DNA of 64,000 nt from Syngnathus acus (GCF_901709675.1 NC_051107.1:3164001-3228000), one strand, 5' to 3'; shown: positions 34,428-48,436, numbered from the stretch's first letter. The notes: generated by a model from the letters alone, not told the origin. Made by a program: numbers and translations.

Positions 34428-35689
34428 CGCATGTACGGTAGCCGTGAGCTTTCTGGAAGCGGCTCAGATTACACCGAGGGTCACAGTGGAGTGGCGCTGA
34501 GAAGGGCAAACAAGAAGAAGAAAAAACACACTGGCTGAATTTTAAAATGCATGCAGAAAAAACGTACTTTATGAAGGACCAAAACTGCCAAAATAAATAT
34601 GTGAAAATAAAAACAAATGTGAAACTAATACCTAAAAACCTATACATTTATATTTAATTGTATTTATGTATTTGTTAAGTATTCATTTCCACATATTTTT
34701 ACATATTTTTTAATGTTTGTATATATTCTTACTTTTATTTTGCAGTACATATTTCTTGCTGTTTTTGTTTACATATTTATTTAATTCAAAATTTCAATTA
34801 TATTCTTTGTTGTCTATATTTATTTTCAATTTCACTTCTATCTATTTATTTTGGATTTTGGCAGTTTTTAAGCTGCAATGCAGAAGGAACAGTTATTCAA
34901 ACGAGGAGGCGTGTCCACCAGTTAATAAGTCCCGCATTGATTTTTAATTGGTGCAAACCTACGACTTCCCCGATGTTACCTTTCTATGAACCTTTATCCG
35001 TCGACAACGAAGCTGCCTTGTATCCTAGCAATCAAAAGACCCATTCCTCTAAGTGGCACTCAATTCAAAGCCTAAGGACATGAAAAAGCAGACCAACGCA
35101 TAAGATGGAGCCGCCAGCTTTTCCGCTAACAAAGAGGTTTTCTACCTATGCAAGGTGGAGGAGAATTTATTTTCCATTCTCTTTGAGGAAATAGCAGGGA
35201 ATCATATTTTTCTTTGATAATCTGAGTCTCTCTCTGAAGTCTCAGCCGAATGCTCTCTGGGAGTAAAGACCCCCCCCCCCCCCCTTTTCTGTGTCATTAG
35301 ATAAAGTGAATAAAAAAACAGCGGCAGATATGTAATTTCTTTTGCTTGATTGGACGGATAGTTAAGTCTGTTTGGTCTTTTGAGTCGGCTCTCCGGAGGG
35401 GAAGCGGTATGCATCAAACGTTGGGAACTTAGTGCTTCAAGAGTTGGCTTGGAAATTGACTTCTCCAGCCGCGTGTCTGACCAGTGAATAATACATGCGC
35501 GCATTTGTACAAGAGACTTGGATGCAAACACACAAAGGAGAAGTCCAACGTCTATAAGAGATGCGAGCAGAGACGGTTTTGCCCGACAATGTGTCGCTGG
35601 AAAATTGCAGCCAGTCAAGTAAAGCGAAATATGATTCAAAACATCTTGACATGTCAATAGATGGCATCCGTAGCGAGTTCAGTTCAGTC

Positions 35690-35850
35690 AGAGGTGGCGA
35701 TGTCAATTAAAGTGCCATAAAAGGTTATTAAATGATACCATGGACTGATTAGCATAATTGGGATGTCCTTCTATATTCACTGATCAGCATAATTAAGGTG
35801 CCCTTTTATTTGCTTGCTGCTTAATATCAGACTACACCAGCCTTTTGCTT
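35690..35850. other. AT-rich stretch dense in homeodomain-type cores
   Basis: Two near-repeats of GATTAGCATAATTGGGATG and GATCAGCATAATTAAGGTG lie 38 bases apart, with further TTAAT cores. This is the kind of sequence seen in conserved non-coding elements. Conservation cannot be judged from one sequence. Confidence 0.25.
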
Positions 35851-37957
35851 GCGACATCATTGATGCAAGATTTGGAACGTTAAAACCAAATACGAAAAAA
35901 ACCCAAGATGAATCATTTTAAAGCTTAGCTTATTTTAGCTTAGCTTAGTTTAGGAGAAGCCTACTCGAATATCTGAAATGTATTTGTGGTGAATCCAAAT
36001 TAAATAATTAAAATTGTGGATTCTGTCTATAACTCTATAAACAAATTTGCCCAAACATCAACTGGAGGAAGTAAAGGCCGTGGCTTGACAGTCTGCTAAT
36101 TAGCCGCTACTTTGGGTTCTAATTATCGCCGTGCATGTCAACATCACGGGTCTTTCCATTACATTGTCAGAATGTTTTGAAGGATGCTCGCCTCACTCTG
36201 CCGGTGCTGACACATAAATGAATGTAGTAGAATGGAACTATTGACATTATGCGGGGTTTGTACTTGCTTGTTATTTCCCCGGAGGATTTTTTTTTTGCCT
36301 GAGCCTGCGCCGCAAAGACCTTCGTGAAATTGCTTCGTTTCTTCATCTCCGTGATTCGGAGGTCAAACGAGACTTGCAATTACAAGTGGGCTACTGCAAA
36401 AGTGTCCAGAAGGCAGTAAAATCTTAAGCTAGGCTAGCTGTTAGCTTACCTGGCAACATTTGACGTTTTCCCTTTCATGCAAAGAGAATATTTAATGTTA
36501 GAATGGGAAAATGGACGTAGAAGTTTTCTTTTGCTCGCTCACTAAGACGCCGGTCGCTCGCAATATCGGTTTTTCACCTGCGAGTTGGCGTTGGCCTCTG
36601 TTGTATTAGCGGCGGGACGGAAATAGAAAGCGCTCAGCCAACAACAGAAAAAGGATTTGATATAATCGAGCAGACAGATGGCTTCCCCGAAGTAGACCGA
36701 TGTAAAATGAGCAAAGAATTCTCGATTGTGAAAGTAGACCAAAATATTAAGATGTGAAAAAATGAACAGTCGCCTGTGATCATTAAGTTTAGCAAGCAAA
36801 AGCAAACTTCCAAGTCTTTAAAATCGAATTATTAACTGGATTTTTAAATATTATACATGGCAATTTTCTTCAAAGAACAAACTTAATGTAAAATTTAAAA
36901 AAAAAATCACATATTTAAGGTCCGTAGGCTAAACTCAACCAAACGTCTCTCAAGATTTGATCTCTTAAATGTCGAGGTGGCGCATCACGAAAAGCACTTT
37001 GCATTCACATCCACTAATCCAAACACTTGAAGTCGCCGGGAGATGAATTAGACAAGATCTAAGTGCAATCCATTATTCATTCAAGATAGGAAACGGCACT
37101 GTGTTTTTAGGTCAGCATGGTGATAGAAAGTGGTTGGGGGCAACATAACCATTTCAAAACACTAAAATCCATATTTCTCACTAGTGCCGGCTTGCCTTGT
37201 ACAGACTGCAGTACTCCATGACTGGGCATTTTGCCAGTTGACAGATAAGCGGCGGACATCTTATTGCTATCATAAAACACCATCAGTGTCATATTGATTC
37301 CACTTTTATCAGCAGCGTCTATCTGTCAAGGATGAGCGACTCTGGGGAACTCCTCGCTATCTACTTTGGCCAAATTTAGAAGCTTTAAAAGTTTTTCATT
37401 TTTTTCATTTTGGGGGTATTTGTAGAATTTTGTTCTACATAAGAATGATTAATTTAATAACATTGCACACGCAGAGCAGCAAGGACGTGTGTGATTGAAG
37501 ATTGGGAAAGATTTATGCCAGATGGTCCGACTTTTTGCCCGTCGCCACTGGGTATCCTAATTATTATTTGTGTGAAGTGAGGCTCCCTCTTGGAAATCGG
37601 GTGACACGGCCCGAGGCGAGCCCAAAACTGACCCCCGCCCTCGAGGAGACAACGCCGCTATTCACAAGTGACTCTTTGCATTCTAAAGCAACAACCTTAA
37701 ACATTCTGCTCTCTTTGAACCGATATTACCCATATGTTCCTTAAAACTAATTGCCTAATTAATTGAATCCAAATAATCAGTGAGCAACAAAGGTTCCTTT
37801 TGTTCCCGCCGAAGCGACTGTTATATCTTGCCAAACAGATGGCAAACGCAAACTGGTTTCCAAACAAAGAATTATGCTTGAAGACCGGTATTATTTTGAA
37901 GACCAGGAATTAATATTATATGAATAAATATATTTCCTCACAACAAAGAGGTTCTGG

Positions 37958-38055
37958 CTTTGAATCCCGCCTACATGTGAGCGAGTCCAGTCGTCCAGTA
38001 TTCCCTAATGAGGATAAATACAGTAAAAAATAGATAAATGTCTGAATTTATGGAT
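37958..38055 (+). repeat. Possible dispersed-repeat relic
   Basis: TCTGGCTTTGAATCCCGCCT, then ATAAATACAGTAAAAAATAG and a TTTATGGATG ending recall the two ends of the teleost repeat at 1750-2035 with the middle deleted. Confidence 0.35.
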
Positions 38056-40613
38056 GATAAACATTTCCCATCATACGCACGTAAAAGCAAGAATGAAAAG
38101 TGAGAGGAAAGCGCAGACGGCGAAGGGGGGAAAAGTCAAGGGCGCGTCATAAAAGGCGGCATTAAAAACGAGACATGGTTATCCATCCAATCAAATTCAG
38201 AACCTCCGCTAAGTACATTTGGCAGGCTGGCTCACAGCAATTGAAAAATGGTGGAAGTGTGTCCTCTGGCATGCGCCCGCCGCCCCGACACACACACACA
38301 CTCGCTCGCACACGTAATACGCTCTTCCATCAAAGCACAGTCAGGTGTAAGTACCAATTCAGAGGACGCCATTATGCAAGGGAAATGTCATTAGTGATTT
38401 GACAATTTCATGCATCGACGCATGCTTCCACATCTATGAAAAATGGCCGAGCGGAAAAAGGTGGCTCTGAAAGACAAACGCTCGGCAGCGCGTCGCATCG
38501 GTGACTGAGCTGAACTTCTTTCCTAATTTCATTACCAAGACGTGGAAAGTGTCAAATAAGAATGAAGAATTCTGTCTGTCTGTCTATCCATCTAGCAATA
38601 ATCCACACTTCTCAGTCCTGAATCACAAAGCTAATGAGCACTGTAACAATTCTCAAGTCGCTACCTGACTGATGAGTGTATTACTTTAATTACATCAAAT
38701 CTATCCCCCACTTTGTTTGGATGGTAACCGCTCCATTAAATCATACTCCGACTCGATGGCAGGCAATAGTGTGTATAGTGTTGGTGGAGGGTGATAATAA
38801 AGCTAATGTATCATAACAACCTTCAGGCTAGTTTGTAACAAGAGCACAGTGAGCGCGTGTTTTCCCAAAGGGTGGCGTGCACTTGTGACGTCGCCGAGGC
38901 ACACCGGGCCAGCGCAAATCTCTAGCGGCTCGGAGTACATCATCACCAAAGGACGGACGGACGAGGGCAGAGGCAAACGGACGCCTACGGGTGGCAGCCT
39001 GACCTGGGTTCCCGCTGAAAGGGCGGCTATTAGCGAGCTACATACGTTGATGAATTGCTCGCCCGGCAGCTTTTATTCAAGCCTTTGACTACATGACCCC
39101 TTGCTATCACTATCTTTCTAACGGCGGAATCCGTAGGAGGCCGTTTTTGGAACTTGCTAGCTAGCGTTAACCTTTTTACCTCGCAAGTGAATGAACGAGA
39201 GGGTTAGCACACAGGATAAATTGGCTAAACCCATATTTTTAATTGTCCCACAGCATTAAACATGCCAAAACCTTCCATGCTTGGCAATAAATCAATATTG
39301 CTGTTTTTTTGTTTTTTTTTAATGGGAAAAAAAATGTCAGAAACGAATGCCACATTTCTATCTATTTTCATTCAAACCATATCTAATTAGCGTCACTGAA
39401 AATAATTAAAGTCCTGCTTCTGAGTCTAATGAACCAGTCAGAGGAATTAAATAGGGAACCTGAAGCCCACGCGCATATTCCAACATCAATCCAATTATCT
39501 CGGCGGCCTTGTCATTTTTGTCCCGCACTAAAAAGACACACACAACCCTTAGATGACATTAAAAAAAAAAAAAAAGTATAGAATTAATACAAAGTTGGAT
39601 CAACTACGAAATATGGCGCAATCGGGGCTCTTGGGCAGCGGGGAGATTTCCAGTGAGCACACAGACAGACTGAAGCAGAATTGAAAAAGCTGCATGACAA
39701 CCCGCATTTAAAATCATGTCCCGGATCTCCTGTCAGTCCTCCGAGACTCCCACTCAAGCATACTGCATATAGATAAATTCATGATCGGGAAATGTACAGT
39801 ATCTCGGTCACGGGAATTGTTGGCCACGAAACTCAGCCAATCCAATCGAACCTCTTTGTACAGGGGATTGAGTTGACAGCTGGGCGTAGAGCTGGAACGT
39901 TGAGGCGAGGTCACCTTCTAAATCATTCATCACAGAAAGATGATCGATGGGTAAGTGAGAGCAAACAAAAGAGCGCTCTATTGATATGCGGCTCGAGATC
40001 ACAACAGCCTTAGGGGGAGGCGAGATTTTTTTGGGGGGGGATATTTTTGATTCGTTCACGATATGACTAATGGTGAGTGTCATCTCGGATCGTTTGTTTC
40101 TCGGATGTTTATTTCAGTTTGCGTCACGGTGCAGGTGTGTGGCCACGACGCAATATTAGAACCGTCGCGGCTAGGTTACAAGGGCCCGCAAATGTGTGCA
40201 TCCATCCTGACAGTGTGAATGGAGTATCATCATTACAGCCTCAGAGGTCCCGGCGGATCATTTTAGCCGCGAGTGTTCACCGCCGATGCCGGGGAAATGT
40301 TAATTACCTCGCTCAGCATTGGCAAAACTTGACACACACACACAGGTCCGCTGTGTATGCGAGTGTCCTTCTTCCGTAGACAGCAGACAAACGACCGTGT
40401 GAGTTCGAATGCTAACTTTTGAAATTGTTTCAAAAGGCTTGGTGAGTATTTTGAAAGGGGCGACATGGAAAAATTGTGACCCTAATTTGATGAAGCATTT
40501 ATTGGTGTCGACTCGCCGACTGTAGCTTCTAATTCTCTGCCTTTCGTGGTCGAGCTCCGGCCCTCGAATGTGAATCCCTCCTGTTGTTTGTTTCAAGACA
40601 CAAGCCCATACAG

Positions 40614-40908
40614 CAGGGGTGTGAAACTCATTTTTCCGAGGGCCATTATGACTGTCAACCCAAATAAATGTATGAGCACCTCATATTATACACAGTAAAA
40701 GCTACAAAACAACTGACAAATAACTCGTTTTCAAATCAGACGAGTAAAAACTGGTCAAATATTGAAAGAAAAAAGATATTAAAAGTGAAGACAATTTGCA
40801 ATTCTAGTAATGACACACGAATTTGATGCACAATTTGTCTTTGCGGGCCACATAAAATGAGGTGGCGGGCCGGATCTGGGCCCCCGGGCCTTGAGTTTGA
40901 CACCTGTG
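40614..40908 (+). mobile_element. hAT-like non-autonomous DNA transposon (MITE)
   Basis: The element is 295 bp and has terminal inverted repeats: CAGGGGTGTGAAACTCA at the left, and TGAGTTTGACACCTGTG at the right. Flanking octamers CCATACAG (40606-40613) and CCATAAAG (40909-40916) differ at one base and look like an 8-bp target duplication, the hAT hallmark. The inside has no coding capacity. The GGGCCGGATCTGGGCCC-rich right part is familiar from many teleost genomes. Confidence 0.85.
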
Positions 40909-42999
40909 CCATAAAGGAAGAAAAAAAATACTGAAAACAGAGTGAAGCAGCAGCAGAAGTAGCAGCTGTTGCTCCGAGCATAAATTCTGCATCAAAGTTG
41001 TGCCTGTACATACAATGAGCTCTCTTGTGTCTTCTGGAGGCAAACATGGAGCAAATAACATGTTTTTCTCCATGCGTTGACATGAATAGCCCTCTTTCTA
41101 AACGCCGATGTTAAAATACAATTTTTCTTTTCAAATTCATTCAGTACGACGAGTCACGCTAATCTAAAAATAGATTCCAATCAGCAAAACAACTCAATCA
41201 CAATTACTGACAAAAGAGCGGACAAATGTCCCTTTATTAGCGGATACTGTCCGAGGCGTAATTCATAGCGCATTTGGCTAAGGGCTAATGTCCAGTTGAC
41301 AATGCTGCCCCAGTTTAGTGTGTTGGCGTGCAAAGAGTACACACAAAGCTGAGTTTGAGGAGAATGTCATTACAGTAGCTTGACTTTGACTTGATAGAAA
41401 GGGAAGGGCGGAGGAAAGCTAGAACACGACACATGACCAGTGCAAACAGGCTGAACTAAAAATATTAAATCACTGGAGAAATATACTTTCACAGAAGTTC
41501 CTAGTTTTGAGTCATCTGCAGACTAAAACGGGGTCATAAATAATCGACTAAAACAAAACCATGAAAACGTGGCAAAAACTAATACATGGCTAAAATTAAT
41601 ATTTTGTTTAACGGCTAGCTTAAAAGCTAACGTGAGCGAGGCTAATTGCTGTTCTCCACCTCCACTTGTGTACCGTACTTTACATGCATCAGGTATCGAC
41701 CAACGTCGAGAGAACCGATACCATGAAATAAAGCTGGCATCGCTACTCGGCCATCCCTAATCCGATCGACCGTTCTTGTTGATCCACAATGTTTTTGTTG
41801 AATTCATTCAAGTCAGCCGCTCACATTTGCGCAGCACAGCATGCTAACATAACACATCACAGCACACCTTCCACCACTGACCCCATCCTTCTGTCGCCCT
41901 TTGAACCCTGAGCAGGAAACACGTCCCCCTCCGCCTTGCCCGGGCTCCCACCCGAGCTGACAGCCAGACAAATGTCTGTCTGCTGCATTTAATCAGAAAC
42001 GGTTAGTGTCGGCACCATGAAGAATTTGCCACACTGGTAAAGCTGAAACCACATCCTCCTAAGTTATTGCCTTCCCTGTAATTCAGCTGCGGGGTGGGAA
42101 GCAGTGGGGGGAGAACTGGGGATTTATTGCAGCCGTGTGTCTGATAAGAAATTAATGAGTGTGATAAAGCAACTCCGGGCCGCCATACTTCCTCTGCGAT
42201 CAAACGGAGATGACGCCGCTGAGTCAGAGGGAGCCTTCATCCTCTCTGTGGCACTCACAGCTGTGGCGTCTTGTCTGTTTTGACGTTTGTGTTGTTTATG
42301 GTGCATCTGGAGAGGCACTCGTTTCGCCGTTTGTTCGCTAGGACTAAAAATCTAATATAAATACTTCAACTTAGTATTGAGGGATGCAATTATCATCTTT
42401 GATGAGCAGCCCTCCAACCGTGCAGCAACCAATAAGTCACTAGGTGCCTTATCTACTTAAAATGAAGACTCCTGTTTACTACCAAGAAGAGGAGACCATG
42501 TTGTAAGTGTCATGATCTTCTGAAAGTGAAATTGTAAGGCTGAAATCTGATCACGATTCAGTTTGACAAAAGTTTCTAGATCAGCTCCACACAGTCACGT
42601 TTGCTTCAATACGGCGAGCCGTGAAATATCGATCGGAGCGAAACCTCGGTTGAACGCTCCGCTGATAACGCTAACTAAATGATGGATCGCTCAATAGGAT
42701 GCCCGAAGAGGCCGTTTAAAACGGATCTCCGCTGTCTGGTCCCAGCAGTGGCCTGGGGCATGTTGACTCTTATCTAGGTGGTATCAAACTGTATCCGTGA
42801 CTGCTATGGGGGGGAGGGGCTGCTTCGACGCCTGGGGGTTATTTTCTCAACAGAGTTCCTTCTTGCATCTCGCGTCAACCCCCAACCCCCCCTCCCTCCT
42901 CGGTGCCTGTCAAGCACGTCAAACTCGCTCGGCCAATGCAAATGCCTGCTTGGTGTTGATTGATAGAGACAGCTGTTGTCGAAATACAAAACGGTTGGG

Positions 43000-43005
<6 letters not shown>

Positions 43006-43040
<35 letters not shown>

Positions 43041-43049
43041 ACACACACA
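43006..43049 (+). repeat. (CA)n microsatellite
   Basis: A dinucleotide CA repeat is interrupted once by GT. It creates spurious Thr-His-rich and Val-Cys-rich reading frames. Confidence 0.95.
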
Positions 43050-44390
43050 AGGCTGCTTATAGAGGCTGCAACCGGAGCCTGGTGGCAGATTAACGACGTT
43101 ACTTTCCAATTAGCCCACTCGGCTGGAGAGGAAATGGCTCTTAGTGGCCTTGTGCTTCCTTTCCTCGTTATTTCAATAGCGGCGCGCACGTGTCGGCTTT
43201 CTCTGATCTAATTCGAACTTCTATAGCGCTCCACATGAGCCAATTGCCTTCACTTCCCTTGGGGTCTTCCTGCAGGACATTTGAGGTGCGGGTCGGCCCC
43301 GTGACTTCCAGATGCACGTCGGTGCTTTGAATTTGAGCCGTTTCATTACAAACATTATTAGAGAATGACTTATTTATACAAAACATTAGCAAAGATGTTT
43401 GAATAAGAACTTTAACTGGAATGTTTCATGTTTATCACCATTTATGGTGTTCCACAGGCCCATTTATTTATAAGCTCCTTTTGCAGCAGATTGCAGAAAA
43501 TAGAATACCGACGTGGTTCAGGCAGGACTTTTTCCACGCCCAGGGTATCCTATAGTCACATATTACTCACTCCACTGCCTTACCACTGGCTCATAATATA
43601 ACTGCTGATTCATGGGAACGACCAGCATGTCATTTCAATTCCCGATTTGCTCCACTGGTTGCCCGCACACTATTGCGTTCAATACAGCTGTTCCCACAAT
43701 GCCCAGTCTGCATGTTTAAAAGATTAAACGTGTTGAGGTCTACAGCTGTTTGCTCATGCGTACAAAGTATTCACTTACCTTGCAGTATTATACGTTTGGG
43801 ACAAATTATAAGAACGGGGTTGAACTTTTCTTTAAATGTAGTAATGAGCTGACACGGAGACCACCGCATTTGGCCGTGACATGAACATGAGCAGGGGGGG
43901 ATGCTAAATATACATGTCCTTGCTAAAATAGGGGGAAACCCAGAAGCTGGAAGGGGACTGTGAGTTAATACTGTCGGAATGTCCTTGAGCGGATCCGCGT
44001 TTCCGTTTGGTGGCCTGCAATGTGTACAGTACGCGTGACTACCAGGACCTCCTGCTGATAAGGAGCGCAAGCATTACCTCACTCGTGCGGTTATATTTAC
44101 GACGCCGTGGTTGATACGAGAGGATCAACGCCTCGGTGGTGTCATTCTGTTTCATCTGCTAATAAGAGAACGCGCCATGCTTGTTTGTTTGCCAGCGGGG
44201 GTTACGCTAAAATGAGATAAGGCCTTCGCGGAGGTCAGCGTTTAAGTTCTCTCATTTACTTTTGCTAGCTAAGCTTCACATGCAGGCTGCTCATTTTTGT
44301 TGTGGTTGTTGACACCGTCCGAATAATTTTCTTTGCTGCGTGGTCATCTCAGACACGATATTCACTCTAGCCCCAGACTCATTACCCTTG

Positions 44391-44404
44391 GTTGCCATAG
44401 CAAC
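44391..44404 (+). promoter_or_regulatory. Consensus RFX X-box
   Basis: GTTGCCATAGCAAC is a perfect RFX dimer site. CCATTGG, an inverted CCAAT box, follows directly (44404-44410), and X-box/CCAAT pairs are typical of RFX/NF-Y promoters and enhancers. It lies about 8 kb from the nearest gene. Confidence 0.6.
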
Positions 44405-44589
44405 CATTGGTTATGGAAAAACACTAATGAAGCATGCAGGGCCGCTATCATACCGCTCTCCTAAGATACCAAAAACCCAAATAAATAATATGTTCGTGAT
44501 TGAAAATGCTCCCGCCATGTCATAATAAAAGTGGTTGTTTGCAAGATTATCTCCGAATGTTTCTCACATTGTCTCGCTGAGTCTTACCA

Positions 44590-44900
44590 TCTCTATGAAT
44601 CTCACCGCGATGTTAAATAAACAGTATGTTTGAACAGCTATGCATCCTAAAAAGACAATAACACATATTTATTCATCGCTATAGCGATGGCTGCATTCTC
44701 CGCCGGTGATCCCAAGTCAGCTCAGATGGCACGCACGCATCCCAGCTATGATTTATTAAGATTAAAGTGATGTGGCTGAGACTAGTTTTATGTTGACTGT
44801 GATCATATTTCCTGCTGTTTTCTTCTAGCTACACTGGCACCACTATATTTTGATTGTAATTAATCAATATTTAATTGGGTTAAGCATTTCATGTCGTGAT
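44590..44900. other. Candidate conserved non-coding element
   Basis: This AT-rich stretch near the X-box contains several homeodomain-like cores (GTAATTAATCAATATTTAAT), GATTAAAGTGATG and TGACAGCTCACC-like words just beyond it. The suggestion rests on motif density alone. Confidence 0.2.
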
Positions 44901-46775
44901 TTTAGTATTGGCTTGACAGCTCACCCGCTTTTTGGTCCTCGTGGAAAAGTGGCCAAGGTTGAGCTGTAGCGAGTCCTCAAGTTAATCTGCGGGAACACAG
45001 AGAGCAGCCAGACTCTGGTTAGTGTTTTTTTTTATTTAGTTTTTGGTTCAATATATATTGTATTCTCCTGGGGTTACTCTGACCCTGTGCCAAATTAAAA
45101 TGAGCTCCTCCAAAAGCGAGATTCGTGACAACCGCTCAAAAAAACAACATTATGCCTTCGCCCTACTTGCAGAAGGACGGAAACGTCTGCATGAGGCCGG
45201 AGTTAATGATTTATTCAGTGGAGTAAATTGCGAGACGCGCGCTGTGTTTTGCTGAGGAGCTGAATTCAGAAGCACAATTTTTTTTTTCTCTTTAATGTGC
45301 GGAAGGATTTTCAGGAGATGAGGGGAGGACACGCTTCTATTTTACCGCAGCTCCCGCTCCACAAATTGATGTTCGGAAAGGGTTCTTGCTGTGAAGATTG
45401 GGCCTCAGTACTCTTCTTTTCAATCTTGGCATTTATCAATGGATTTTTTTTTCTTTATCGGGAGTCTTGGCTGACGACTAATGTCAAAAAGGAACCTCAA
45501 TCCTATATCCCCTTGGTTTATTTAGCCCGAGGGGGATTGTTTTAGAGAGTGGGGGGGGGGGGGCGCAAAGCTCAAACACTATGAATTTCCCAGGTGGTGA
45601 CGATCCCCGCGTTTAAATGAACTTCACATAACCGTTGCCGTTTTTGATTCTGGATGAGTCACTGTGCAAGGCTGCGGAACATCCATAAAGCTGACAGTAT
45701 CGCCGGAGAGGGGGGGAAAAAAAAAATTGGCCCTATAGCTGCCTGCGTGACAGACGTTTTGATTATTACGAGGCGGTTATGAAATATGGGCTGGGGCAGA
45801 ATCACAAGATGACAAGAGAAAGTGATGAAGGGAGTTAGATTCCAAGGTGACAATGAACAAAGCCTTCATATTCTTTTGAGTCCCCGCCCCCTCCCCCATC
45901 AACCCTCCACTCATCACTTCCCACTCATCGTGCCGCACTCCATCCCATCTGCGAGGGCCTCGGACGCCTGGTGGAATCGCGCAAGTGCGCGTCCGACACT
46001 CTATTTTCCCCGAGAGCGTCGCTGGAGGATTTTCAGGGATGGGAGGGGGGTTGGAATTAGAGGGAGACAAAATATGAGAGGATCAAGATGAGGATGAGAG
46101 CAAGTATGACACCATGGGGAAGAACACCAGAGGAAGTAAGCAAAGACCAGACGTGTCAGGTGGAATCCAAAGAACAAAAAAGGATGAAACCCCCGATGGA
46201 TTGCGAGATTTTATTCAAATGTGTCCCTTGCACGACATTACAATTCCAGTAACTCACTGGGCTTGTTTTTTTTCGTGCGCGACGCACTCTGACATTCAGT
46301 TTACAGGGGCAGTTATTTGTTTGTTCATTCGGCCGACGGGAATTAACATGCTTTGTGACACCTCAACATTTACAGCTTGCGTTTGAACAAATCAACAAAA
46401 AGGGGGAAAAGGCAGACTAAAATGTCCGCAAAGCATTACATTGTAACTCAAATCATCTCTCCGCATTGAAATGAATGGAAATGCCATTAATACGTTCTAG
46501 AACTCCGAGGGACGCACTCAAAAAGTTCAATTTTTCGGCATGTGGTCATCAGTGGACATTGTGCCCTTGACAAAACACATCCATGTCATGGGAGGTAAGA
46601 TGGAGCAGTGGAAACGTGTTGTCATGAGCTTGATCCAGATTTACACAGCTTCACAGGGATGAGGCTAAGAAGCTAATATGAGAGCCTGAACTTTACGGAG
46701 ACCCCTCAGCTGACTACACAACATGAGCAGCTTTTTCCATCACTCCCGAGGACTTAAATAAAGTATATGAATTTG

Positions 46776-47135
46776 CAGTGGATATAAAAAGTCTGCACAC
46801 CCCCGTTCAACCCCCAGGTTTTTTATATTAAGAAATAAGACCGAGATTTTATCTTTGGCGATGTTCCCCGAGAATAAACAACTAAAATAGTGTGGTAGCG
46901 CGTGTGCAGACAATTGTCCAGATTAATTGGACTGTGAGAAATAACCACTTCTAAATACAGCCACATCCGAATTGTAAGAGGGTGTGCACACTTCTGCAAC
47001 CACTACCCGAGTTGCCTATTTTTACTTCCAAAAGATAAGTTATCGACAACCTTAACGGTGCAAACAAAGTTTTGAAATGATATACTGTATCCTGGTTTCA
47101 TTTAAAAAGGGGTGTGTAGACTTTTCTGCCCAGTG
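46776..47135 (+). mobile_element. Inverted-repeat DNA transposon, non-autonomous
   Basis: The left end CAGTGGATATAAAAAGTCTG followed by CACACCCC is mirrored at the right by GGGGTGTGTAGACTTTTCTG followed by CCCAGTG. The imperfect terminal inverted repeats of about 28 bp enclose about 300 bp with no coding capacity. A second fragment of the same end lies at 62568-62598. I recognise the ends from other fish genomes but cannot name the superfamily. Confidence 0.75.
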
Positions 47136-48020
47136 TATATTTACATATTATGTGTGACATTTCTCATTCATATGATTACGAGCCTACCAATGTCGCCGCA
47201 GCTTGGATATTGTCTCAGTGTTGCCCACGCACTTTCCCATGAAGCAAAGCGGGCGGTCCTGTCCCGGCTGACACGCAAAACAGCCCACCTGACGATAAAA
47301 AAACAATACAGATCAGCCATCATACGAGGATGAGATTAGAAGAATGTCAAGCGTGTTGCAATAACAAAAGGCTGCAATTTCCAATAAATGTCAGGTCAGA
47401 GTGTCATATGCCTTGAAAGGATCCAAAAAAAAAAAGTGATGTATTTCTTACAGTATGCACACACAATTCTTATGCTAGATAAAATGCACTCTAAGTGGCT
47501 ATTATATAATGTAGTTATTTGAATCGACTTATTTCCTGGTTGGACGGAGAGAAGGTCCATTTGTTTTACACACAAAGCAGCCTGAAGCCATCCATCCCTA
47601 TTTGCATTAACTGCTGTTTGGCTCCTGGGAGAAGATAATCCTGCTGTTACAACGGCGTTATCACGCACAAAAAGAGGAAGTGAGCATTTCACACACACAA
47701 GTCGGAGGACGGCACCTGGCGACAAGGCAGCTGTGACCTTGAGGGAAGGGAAGGTAGGTTGGTTGGGAACGTTTTGGCTATGCCAGACTGTCGTTATCAC
47801 CGGCAGACATTGTGTCACCTGTGGGTGTGTGGGGAAGGGAGCGGGGGTGCAGGTGTGTGTTTTTGTGTTTGCAGTTAAAACCCTTCGCACGTCCACCAAG
47901 TGTGTGGTGTTAAAAAAAAAAAAAAAAACACCACCACAGCTGTCTATATGCGAGACAAATATCCAGTAATATCGTATTAAGCACAGTTTACACCATTAAT
48001 TAAGTGATACGTTTACTTAC

Positions 48021-48035
48021 CACTAGAGGGAGCCG
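48021..48035 (+). promoter_or_regulatory. CCACTAGAGGGAGCC word, CTCF-like
   Basis: This 15-mer is identical to one in esterase intron 3 (about 26526-26540). It is close to the CTCF core but departs at the last positions. It could be a shared repeat relic. Confidence 0.3.
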
Positions 48036-48436
48036 TTGTTCCTCGAGTGTTCATAATACCGCATTTTGCGAATCACTGATTTCAATAAGCGCCATTTATA
48101 TGCATCCGAGCAGATGGCAAGGAAGCGCTTCTGTATTTCATTGCGGCATTTCACCCTATACCCAGCTTGCTAATGGCTAATTAGCTCAAGTAGAAGTACC
48201 GAATCAGCGTTTAGAAAGGCAGGCTGATGTACGCCATTATCCACTCCGCAGTGTCATTATCGTTTGGCTCCGATTATGATGACCTATAGCTGTATAAAAT
48301 AACACTATGAAGAAAATAATATACAACCGCCTATCACGCACCTGCATGGGTGTCGCGTGGGAACAATCTGTTGAGCCAGATGTCCAACAAAAATAATCTC
48401 TTTTTTTTTTTATCTTTATTGCGTGGTAAAACTAAT

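Noticed and set aside
42797-43189. Thr-His and Val-Cys repeat frames
   Set aside because: They are translations of the CA microsatellite.
47396-47899. 167-codon minus-strand frame
   Set aside because: Low-complexity ends, no family resemblance, and not flanked by plausible splice sites.
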